Source: Panagrolaimus kolymaensis (taxonomy: Eukaryota > Nematoda > Chromadorea > Rhabditida > Panagrolaimidae). Taken from it: a stretch of 64,000 bases of DNA. Shown here piece by piece: positions 54,541 to 64,000 of this stretch. The position numbers were made by a program, and so were the translations under genes. The notes below the pieces were generated by a model that did not search any database, was not told where the DNA came from, and was given only the letters and a program-made list of their open reading frames with translations. The stretch covers positions 1,116,001 through 1,180,000 of the forward strand of contig JAJQJQ010000020.1 of assembly GCA_028622995.1 (NCBI GenBank), written 5' to 3'. Position 1 is the first letter of the stretch; each line of letters begins with the position of its first letter.

Positions 54541-57500
54541 ATTAGAAAAATATTTAAAAAACCAGCTAAAATTTATTCATCGGATCCTGTTCATCTTCAA
54601 CGAATTCGTTCGATTAATTTACTAACTGTATTGCCTTTCAAGAGGTCAAATGTTTCAGACAAATAAAAAAAATATATAAAAAAACCAGCTAAAATTTATT
54701 TATCGGATCCTGTTCGACTTCAACGAATTCGTTCGATTAATTTACTAACTGTATTGCCTTTCAAGAGGTCAAATGTTTAAGATAAAATTATTAGAAAAAT
54801 ATTTAAAAAACCAGCTAAAATTTATTCATCGGATCCTGTTCGACTTCAAAGGATTCGTTCGATAAATTTACTTACTGCATTGGCTTTCAAGAGGTCAAAT
54901 GTTTCAGACAAATATAAAAAAATATAAAAAAACCAGCTAAAATTTATTTATCGGATCCTGTTCGACTTCAAAGGATTCGTTCGATAAATTTACTTACTTT
55001 ATTGCCTTTCATGAGGTCAAATGTTTCAGACAAATATAAAAAAATATAAAAAAACCAGCTAAAATTTATTCATCGGATCCTGTTCGACTTCAACGCATTC
55101 GTTCGATTAATTTACTAACTGTATTGCCTTTCAAGAGGTCAAATGTTTCAGACAAATATAAAAAAATATAAAAAAACCAGCTAAAATTTATTTATCGGAT
55201 CCTGTTCGACTTCAACGAATTCGTTCGATTAATTTACTAACTGTATTGCCTTTCAAGAGGTCAAATGTTTAAGATAAAATTATTAGAAAAATTTTTAAAA
55301 AACCAGCTAAAATTTATTCATCGGATCCTGTTCGACTTCAAAGGATTCGTTCGATTAATTTATTTACTGGATTGCCTTTCAAGAGATCCAATGTTTAAGA
55401 TAAAATTATTAAAAAAATATTTAAAAAACCAGCTAAAATTTATTCATCGGATCCTGTTCGACTTCAAAGGATTCGTTCGATAAATTTACTTACTGCATTG
55501 GCTTTCAAGAGGTCAAATGTTTCAGACAAATATAAAAAAATATAAAAAAACCAGCTAAAATTTATTCTTCGGATCCTGTTCGACTTCAACGAATTCGTTC
55601 GATTAATTTACTAACTGTATTGCCTTTCAAGAGGTCAAATGTTTAAGATAAAATTATTAGAAAAATATTTAAAAAACCAGCTAAAATTTATTCATCGGAT
55701 CCTGTTCGACTTCAAAGGATTCGTTCGATAAATTTACTTACTTTATTGCCTTTCAAGAGGTCAAATGTTTCAGACAAATATAAAAAAATATAAAAAAACC
55801 AGCTAAAATTTATTTATCGGATCCTGTTCGACTTCAACGAATTCGTTCGATTATTTTACTTACTGCATTGGCTTTCAAGAGGTCAAATGTTTCAGACAAA
55901 TATAAAAAAATATAAAAAAACCAGCTAAAATTTATTCATCGGATCCTGTTCGACTTCAACGAATTCGTTCGATTAATTTACTAACTGTATTGCCTTTCAA
56001 GAGGTCAAATGTTTCAGACAAATAAAAAAAATATATAAAAAAACCAGCTAAAATTTATTTATCGGATCGTGTTCGACTTCAACGAATTTGTTCGATTATT
56101 TTACTTACTGTATTGCCTTTCAAGAGGTCAAATGTTTAAGATAAAATTATTAGAAAAATATTTAAAAAACCAGCTAAAATTTATTCATCGGATCCTGTTC
56201 ATCTTCAACGAATTCGTTCGATTAATTTACTAACTGTATTGCCTTTCAAGAGGTCAAATGTTTAAGATAAAATTATTAGAAAAATTTTTAAAAAACCAGC
56301 TAAAATTTATTCATCGGATCCTGTTCGACTTCAAAGGATTCGTTCGATTAATTTATTTACTGGATTGCCTTTCAAGAGATCCAATGTTTAAGATAAAATT
56401 ATTAAAAAAATATTTAAAAAACCAGCTAAAATTTATTCATCGGATCCTGTTCGACTTCAAAGGATTCGTTCGATAAATTTACTTACTGCATTGGCTTTCA
56501 AGAGGTCAAATGTTTCAGACAAATATAAAAAAATATAAAAAAACCAGCTAAAATTTATTCTTCGGATCCTGTTCGACTTCAACGAATTCGTTCGATTAAT
56601 TTACTAACTGTATTGCCTTTCAAGAGGTCAAATGTTTAAGATAAAATTATTAGAAAAATATTTAAAAAACCAGCTAAAATTTATTCATCGGATCCTGTTC
56701 GACTTCAAAGGATTCGTTCGATAAATTTACTTACTTTATTGCCTTTCAAGAGGTCAAATGTTTCAGACAAATATAAAAAAATATAAAAAAACCAGCTAAA
56801 ATTTATTTATCGGATCCTGTTCGACTTCAACGAATTCGTTCGATTATTTTACTTACTGCATTGGCTTTCAAGAGGTCAAATGTTTCAGACAAATATAAAA
56901 AAATATAAAAAAACCAGCTAAAATTTATTCATCGGATCCTGTTCGACTTCAACGAATTCGTTCGATTAATTTACTAACTGTATTGCCTTTCAAGAGGTCA
57001 AATGTTTCAGACAAATAAAAAAAATATATAAAAAAACCAGCTAAAATTTATTTATCGGATCGTGTTCGACTTCAACGAATTTGTTCGATTATTTTACTTA
57101 CTGTATTGCCTTTCAAGAGGTCAAATGTTTAAGATAAAATTATTAGAAAAATATTTAAAAAACCAGCTAAAATTTATTCATCGGATCCTGTTCATCTTCA
57201 ACGAATTCGTTCGATTAATTTACTAACTGTATTGCCTTTCAAGAGGTCAAATGTTTCAGACAAATAAAAAAAATATATAAAAAAACCAGCTAAAATTTAT
57301 TTATCGGATCCTGTTCGACTTCAACGAATTCGTTCGATTAATTTACTAACTGTATTGCCTTTCAAGAGGTCAAATGTTTAAGATAAAATTATTAGAAAAA
57401 TATTTAAAAAACCAGCTAAAATTTATTCATCGGATCCTGTTCGACTTCAAAGGATTCGTTCGATAAATTTACTTACTGCATTGGCTTTCAAGAGGTCAAA

Positions 57501-60500
57501 TGTTTCAGACAAATATAAAAAAATATAAAAAAACCAGCTAAAATTTATTTATCGGATCCTGTTCGACTTCAAAGGATTCGTTCGATAAATTTACTTACTT
57601 TATTGCCTTTCATGAGGTCAAATGTTTCAGACAAATATAAAAAAATATAAAAAAACCAGCTAAAATTTATTCATCGGATCCTGTTCGACTTCAACGAATT
57701 CGTTCGATTAATTTACTAACTGTATTGCCTTTCAAGAGGTCAAATGTTTCAGACAAATATAAAAAAATATAAAAAAACCAGCTAAAATTTATTTATCGGA
57801 TCCTGTTCGACTTCAACGAATTCGTTCGATTAATTTACTAACTGTATTGCCTTTCAAGAGGTCAAATGTTTAAGATAAAATTATTAGAAAAATATTTAAA
57901 AAACCAGCTAAAATTTATTCATCGGATCCTGTTCGACTTCAAAGGATTCGTTCGATTAATTTATTTACTGGATTGCCTTTCAAGAGATCCAATGTTTAAG
58001 ATAAAATTATTAAAAAAATATTTAAAAAACCAGCTAAAATTTATTCATCGGATCCTGTTCGACTTCAAAGGATTCGTTCGATAAATTTACTTACTGCATT
58101 GGCTTTCAAGAGGTCAAATGTTTCAGACAAATATAAAAAAATATAAAAAAACCAGCTAAAATTTATTCTTCGGATCCTGTTCGACTTCAACGAATTCGTT
58201 CGATTAATTTACTAACTGTATTGCCTTTCAAGAGGTCAAATGTTTAAGATAAAATTATTAGAAAAATATTTAAAAAACCAGCTAAAATTTATTCATCGGA
58301 TCCTGTTCGACTTCAAAGGATTCGTTCGATAAATTTACTTACTTTATTGCCTTTCAAGAGGTCAAATGTTTCAGACAAATATAAAAAAATATAAAAAAAC
58401 CAGCTAAAATTTATTTATCGGATCCTGTTCGACTTCAACGAATTCGTTCGATTATTTTACTTACTGCATTGGCTTTCAAGAGGTCAAATGTTTCAGACAA
58501 ATATAAAAAAATATAAAAAAACCAGCTAAAATTTATTCATCGGATCCTGTTCGACTTCAACGAATTCGTTCGATTAATTTACTAACTGTATTGCCTTTCA
58601 AGAGGTCAAATGTTTCAGACAAATAAAAAAAATATATAAAAAAACCAGATAAAATTTATTTATCGGATCGTGTTCGACTTCAACGAATTTGTTCGATTAT
58701 TTTACTTACTGTATTGCCTTTCAAGAGGTCAAATGTTTAAGATAAAATTATTAGAAAAATATTTAAAAAACCAGCTAAAATTTATTCATCGGATCCTGTT
58801 CGACTTCAAAGGATTCGTTCGATAAATTTACTTACTTTATTGCCTTTCAAGAGGTCAAATGTTTCAGACAAATATAAAAAAATATAAAAAAACCAGCTAA
58901 AATTTATTTATCGGATCCTGTTCGACTTCAACGAATTCGTTCGATTAATTTACTAACTGTATTGCCTTTCAAGAGGTCAAATGTTTAAGATAAAATTATT
59001 AGAAAAATATTTAAAAAACCAGCTAAAATTTATTCATCGGATCCTGTTCGACTTCAAAGGATTCGTTCGATTAATTTATTTACTGGATTGCCTTTCAAGA
59101 GATCCAATGTTTAAGATAAAATTATTAAAAAAATATTTAAAAAACCAGCTAAAATTTATTCATCGGATCCTGTTCGACTTCAAAGGATTCGTTCGATAAA
59201 TTTACTTACTTTATTGCCTTTCAAGAGGTCAAATGTTTCAGACAAATATAAAAAAATATAAAAAAACCAGCTAAAATTTATTTATCGGATCCTGTTCGAC
59301 TTCAACGAATTCGTTCGATTAATTTACTAACTGTATTGCCTTTCAAGAGGTCAAATGTTTAAGATAAAATTATTAGAAAAATATTTAAAAAACCAGCTAA
59401 AATTTATTCATCGGATCCTGTTCATCTTCAACGAATTCGTTCGATTAATTTACTTACTGCATTGGCTTTCAAGAGGTCAAATGTTTCAGACAAATATAAA
59501 AAAATATAAAAAAACCAGCTAAAATTTATTCTTCGGATCCTGTTCGACTTCAACGAATTCGTTCGATTAATTTACTAACTGTATTGCCTTTCAAGAGGTC
59601 AAATGTTTAAGATAAAATTATTAGAAAAATATTTAAAAAACCAGCTAAAATTTATTCATCGGATCCTGTTCGACTTCAAAGGATTCGTTCGATAAATTTA
59701 CTTACTGCATTGGCTTTCAAGAGGTCAAATGTTTCAGACAAATATAAAAAAATATAAAAAAACCAGCTAAAATTTATTCTTCGGATCCTGTTCGACTTCA
59801 ACGAATTCGTTCGATTAATTTACTAACTGTATTGCCTTTCAAGAGGTCAAATGTTTAAGATAAAATTATTAGAAAAATATTTAAAAAACCAGCTAAAATT
59901 TATTCATCGGATCCTGTTCATCTTCAACGAATTCGTTCGATTAATTTACTAACTGTATTGCCTTTCAAGAGGTCAAATGTTTCAGACAAATAAAAAAAAT
60001 ATATAAAAAAACCAGCTAAAATTTATTTATCGGATCCTGTTCGACTTCAACGAATTCGTTCGATTAATTTACTAACTGTATTGCCTTTCAAGAGGTCAAA
60101 TGTTTAAGATAAAATTATTAGAAAAATATTTAAAAAACCAGCTAAAATTTATTCATCGGATCCTGTTCGACTTCAAAGGATTCGTTCGATAAATTTACTT
60201 ACTGCATTGGCTTTCAAGAGGTCAAATGTTTCAGACAAATATAAAAAAATATAAAAAAACCAGCTAAAATTTATTTATCGGATCCTGTTCGACTTCAAAG
60301 GATTCGTTCGATAAATTTACTTACTTTATTGCCTTTCATGAGGTCAAATGTTTCAGACAAATATAAAAAAATATAAAAAAACCAGCTAAAATTTATTCAT
60401 CGGATCCTGTTCGACTTCAACGCATTCGTTCGATTAATTTACTAACTGTATTGCCTTTCAAGAGGTCAAATGTTTCAGACAAATATAAAAAAATATAAAA

Positions 60501-63500
60501 AAACCAGCTAAAATTTATTTATCGGATCCTGTTCGACTTCAACGAATTCGTTCGATTAATTTACTAACTGTATTGCCTTTCAAGAGGTCAAATGTTTAAG
60601 ATAAAATTATTAGAAAAATTTTTAAAAAACCAGCTAAAATTTATTCATCGGATCCTGTTCGACTTCAAAGGATTCGTTCGATTAATTTATTTACTGGATT
60701 GCCTTTCAAGAGATCCAATGTTTAAGATAAAATTATTAAAAAAATATTTAAAAAACCAGCTAAAATTTATTCATCGGATCCTGTTCGACTTCAAAGGATT
60801 CGTTCGATAAATTTACTTACTGCATTGGCTTTCAAGAGGTCAAATGTTTCAGACAAATATAAAAAAATATAAAAAAACCAGCTAAAATTTATTCTTCGGA
60901 TCCTGTTCGACTTCAACGAATTCGTTCGATTAATTTACTAACTGTATTGCCTTTCAAGAGGTCAAATGTTTAAGATAAAATTATTAGAAAAATATTTAAA
61001 AAACCAGCTAAAATTTATTCATCGGATCCTGTTCGACTTCAAAGGATTCGTTCGATAAATTTACTTACTTTATTGCCTTTCAAGAGGTCAAATGTTTCAG
61101 ACAAATATAAAAAAATATAAAAAAACCAGCTAAAATTTATTTATCGGATCCTGTTCGACTTCAACGAATTCGTTCGATTATTTTACTTACTGCATTGGCT
61201 TTCAAGAGGTCAAATGTTTCAGACAAATATAAAAAAATATAAAAAAACCAGCTAAAATTTATTCATCGGATCCTGTTCGACTTCAACGAATTCGTTCGAT
61301 TAATTTACTAACTGTATTGCCTTTCAAGAGGTCAAATGTTTCAGACAAATAAAAAAAATATATAAAAAAACCAGCTAAAATTTATTTATCGGATCGTGTT
61401 CGACTTCAACGAATTTGTTCGATTATTTTACTTACTGTATTGCCTTTCAAGAGGTCAAATGTTTAAGATAAAATTATTAGAAAAATATTTAAAAAACCAG
61501 CTAAAATTTATTCATCGGATCCTGTTCATCTTCAACGAATTCGTTCGATTAATTTACTAACTGTATTGCCTTTCAAGAGGTCAAATGTTTCAGACAAATA
61601 AAAAAAATATATAAAAAAACCAGCTAAAATTTATTTATCGGATCCTGTTCGACTTCAACGAATTCGTTCGATTAATTTACTAACTGTATTGCCTTTCAAG
61701 AGGTCAAATGTTTAAGATAAAATTATTAGAAAAATATTTAAAAAACCAGCTAAAATTTATTCATCGGATCCTGTTCGACTTCAAAGGATTCGTTCGATAA
61801 ATTTACTTACTGCATTGGCTTTCAAGAGGTCAAATGTTTCAGACAAATATAAAAAAATATAAAAAAACCAGCTAAAATTTATTTATCGGATCCTGTTCGA
61901 CTTCAAAGGATTCGTTCGATAAATTTACTTACTTTATTGCCTTTCATGAGGTCAAATGTTTCAGACAAATATAAAAAAATATAAAAAAACCAGCTAAAAT
62001 TTATTCATCGGATCCTGTTCGACTTCAACGAATTCGTTCGATTAATTTACTAACTGTATTGCCTTTCAAGAGGTCAAATGTTTCAGACAAATATAAAAAA
62101 ATATAAAAAAACCAGCTAAAATTTATTTATCGGATCCTGTTCGACTTCAACGAATTCGTTCGATTAATTTACTAACTGTATTGCCTTTCAAGAGGTCAAA
62201 TGTTTAAGATAAAATTATTAGAAAAATATTTAAAAAACCAGCTAAAATTTATTCATCGGATCCTGTTCGACTTCAAAGGATTCGTTCGATTAATTTATTT
62301 ACTGGATTGCCTTTCAAGAGATCCAATGTTTAAGATAAAATTATTAAAAAAATATTTAAAAAACCAGCTAAAATTTATTCATCGGATCCTGTTCGACTTC
62401 AAAGGATTCGTTCGATAAATTTACTTACTGCATTGGCTTTCAAGAGGTCAAATGTTTCAGACAAATATAAAAAAATATAAAAAAACCAGCTAAAATTTAT
62501 TCTTCGGATCCTGTTCGACTTCAACGAATTCGTTCGATTAATTTACTAACTGTATTGCCTTTCAAGAGGTCAAATGTTTAAGATAAAATTATTAGAAAAA
62601 TATTTAAAAAACCAGCTAAAATTTATTCATCGGATCCTGTTCGACTTCAAAGGATTCGTTCGATAAATTTACTTACTTTATTGCCTTTCAAGAGGTCAAA
62701 TGTTTCAGACAAATATAAAAAAATATAAAAAAACCAGCTAAAATTTATTTATCGGATCCTGTTCGACTTCAACGAATTCGTTCGATTATTTTACTTACTG
62801 CATTGGCTTTCAAGAGGTCAAATGTTTCAGACAAATATAAAAAAATATAAAAAAACCAGCTAAAATTTATTCATCGGATCCTGTTCGACTTCAACGAATT
62901 CGTTCGATTAATTTACTAACTGTATTGCCTTTCAAGAGGTCAAATGTTTCAGACAAATAAAAAAAATATATAAAAAAACCAGATAAAATTTATTTATCGG
63001 ATCGTGTTCGACTTCAACGAATTTGTTCGATTATTTTACTTACTGTATTGCCTTTCAAGAGGTCAAATGTTTAAGATAAAATTATTAGAAAAATATTTAA
63101 AAAACCAGCTAAAATTTATTCATCGGATCCTGTTCGACTTCAAAGGATTCGTTCGATAAATTTACTTACTTTATTGCCTTTCAAGAGGTCAAATGTTTCA
63201 GACAAATATAAAAAAATATAAAAAAACCAGCTAAAATTTATTTATCGGATCCTGTTCGACTTCAACGAATTCGTTCGATTAATTTACTAACTGTATTGCC
63301 TTTCAAGAGGTCAAATGTTTAAGATAAAATTATTAGAAAAATATTTAAAAAACCAGCTAAAATTTATTCATCGGATCCTGTTCGACTTCAAAGGATTCGT
63401 TCGATTAATTTATTTACTGGATTGCCTTTCAAGAGATCCAATGTTTAAGATAAAATTATTAAAAAAATATTTAAAAAACCAGCTAAAATTTATTCATCGG

Positions 63501-64000
63501 ATCCTGTTCGACTTCAAAGGATTCGTTCGATAAATTTACTTACTTTATTGCCTTTCAAGAGGTCAAATGTTTCAGACAAATATAAAAAAATATAAAAAAA
63601 CCAGCTAAAATTTATTTATCGGATCCTGTTCGACTTCAACGAATTCGTTCGATTAATTTACTAACTGTATTGCCTTTCAAGAGGTCAAATGTTTAAGATA
63701 AAATTATTAGAAAAATATTTAAAAAACCAGCTAAAATTTATTCATCGGATCCTGTTCGACTTCAAAGGATTCGTTCGATTAATTTATTTACTGGATTGCC
63801 TTTCAAGAGATCCAATGTTTAAGATAAAATTATTAAAAAAATATTTAAAAAACCAGCTAAAATTTATTCATCGGATCCTGTTCGACTTCAAAGGATTCGT
63901 TCGATAAATTTACTTACTGCATTGGCTTTCAAGAGGTCAAATGTTTCAGACAAATATAAAAAAATATAAAAAAACCAGCTAAAATTTATTCTTCGGATCC
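53960..64000 (+). repeat. 4,334-b / 5,327-b nested higher-order repeat, runs off the window
   Basis: Bases of about 56,210-59,420 match 60,550-63,755 at offset 4,334. Bases of about 53,960-56,261 match 59,290-61,588 at offset 5,327. The difference, 993 b, is a tandem duplication present only in the first copy (open frames at 55,265 and 56,258). The double variant GGATCGTG plus AATTTGTTCG marks 56,065, 57,058, 58,666, 61,392 and 63,000. TTTCATGAGGTC and CGCATTCG (55,094 and 60,421) are further markers. Near the right end a 374-b trimer (63,315 to 63,689) is repeated. Confidence 0.9.

Larger units (their letters stand above)
1..64000 (+). repeat. Satellite DNA array, 122-127 b units, entire window
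   Basis: The window is filled from first to last base by head-to-tail copies of one AT-rich unit, about 510 in all. Counting unit starts at CCAGCTAAAA gives steps of 126, 123 or 122 bases almost everywhere. All units share one orientation. Both edges of the window fall inside the array (base 1 is a unit start; the last base is within a core), so the true array is longer. A reference unit has, in order: CCAGCTAAAA (1-10), GGATCC (21-26), TTCGAC (29-34), GAATTC (41-46), TGCCTTTCAAGAG (71-83), then the A-rich linker (about 91-126). There is no transposon, gene or unique spacer. A centromeric or pericentromeric role is inferred from size, homogeneity and higher-order structure only; nothing in the sequence proves it. 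Confidence 0.98.

Noticed and set aside
1..64000. CRISPR array
   Set aside because: There are no unique spacers. The whole unit repeats, units are too long, and variation is shared between units in haplotypes.
1..64000. Hammerhead ribozyme within the satellite
   Set aside because: The conserved CTGATGA core is absent on both strands in the unit classes I examined.
1..64000. Mobile element or LTR array behind the repeats
   Set aside because: No transposase or reverse transcriptase reading frame, no terminal inverted repeats, no target-site duplications; units are directly abutting.
1..64000. Telomere repeat or simple microsatellite
   Set aside because: The unit is 122-127 b with complex sequence. 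A runs exist but no short motif is tandemly repeated over distance.

Overview
The whole 64,000-base window is one uninterrupted satellite DNA array. I found no protein-coding gene, RNA gene, mobile element, CRISPR array or unique sequence in it. Roughly 510 units (64,000 divided by about 125) run head to tail in one orientation, with no inversion and no insertion. The unit is AT-rich: I count 35 G+C in a 126-base reference unit, about 28%. Most units carry one BamHI site (GGATCC, unit position 21) and one EcoRI site (GAATTC, unit position 41). Long, homogenised, higher-order tandem structure of this kind points to a eukaryotic chromosome, most likely centromeric or other constitutive heterochromatin. 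The sequence does not let me name the organism.

Each unit has a core of about 90 bases whose length is constant in every unit I read, followed by an A-rich linker of variable length. The linker defines the unit classes used here: alpha (126 b, linker starts GTTTAAGATAAAATTATTAG), beta (123 b, GTTTCAGACAAATAAAAAAA), gamma (122 b, GTTTCAGACAAATATAAAAA then AATATAAAAAAACC), delta (123 b, like gamma but ending AATACAAAAAAAACC) and epsilon (122 b, a beta-to-alpha hybrid). The core has several haplotypes that are reshuffled against the linkers: CAACGAATTCG, CAAAGGATTCG, CAACTAATTCG, CAGCGAATTCG and CATCTTCAACG.

Layout. 1-9,540: alpha and beta only, with a 1,131-b nine-unit repeat and smaller 627-b and 1,008-b repeats. 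9,541-10,044: four nearly uniform 126-b units. 10,045-14,292: a very regular 375-b trimer, eleven copies. 14,293-23,697: an irregular alpha/beta mosaic with a 249-b dimer near 22 kb. 23,698 onward: gamma units appear, first as a 248-b dimer (x3), then a 748-b hexamer (25,066-27,150). 28,124-32,612: a 2,100-b repeat. 33,040-36,757: a 1,997-b repeat. 36,758-40,183: a mosaic. 40,184-44,830: 1,866-b and 993-b repeats. 46,250-49,490: a 1,128-b nine-unit repeat, itself partly caught up in a 3,369-b tandem duplication (47,766-54,540). 53,960-64,000: a 4,334-b/5,327-b nested repeat that runs off the window.

There is no gene network to describe. The biology lies in the array: repeated unequal exchange or replication-based amplification at scales from 122 b to more than 4 kb, with hybrid units marking old exchange points. 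Short open frames on the + strand (up to 134 codons) exist only because 126 and 123 are multiples of three and some core variants lack the stop codon. I treat them as spurious. All period lengths come from hand-counted marker positions; near-identity statements come from comparing lines by eye, not from an alignment.
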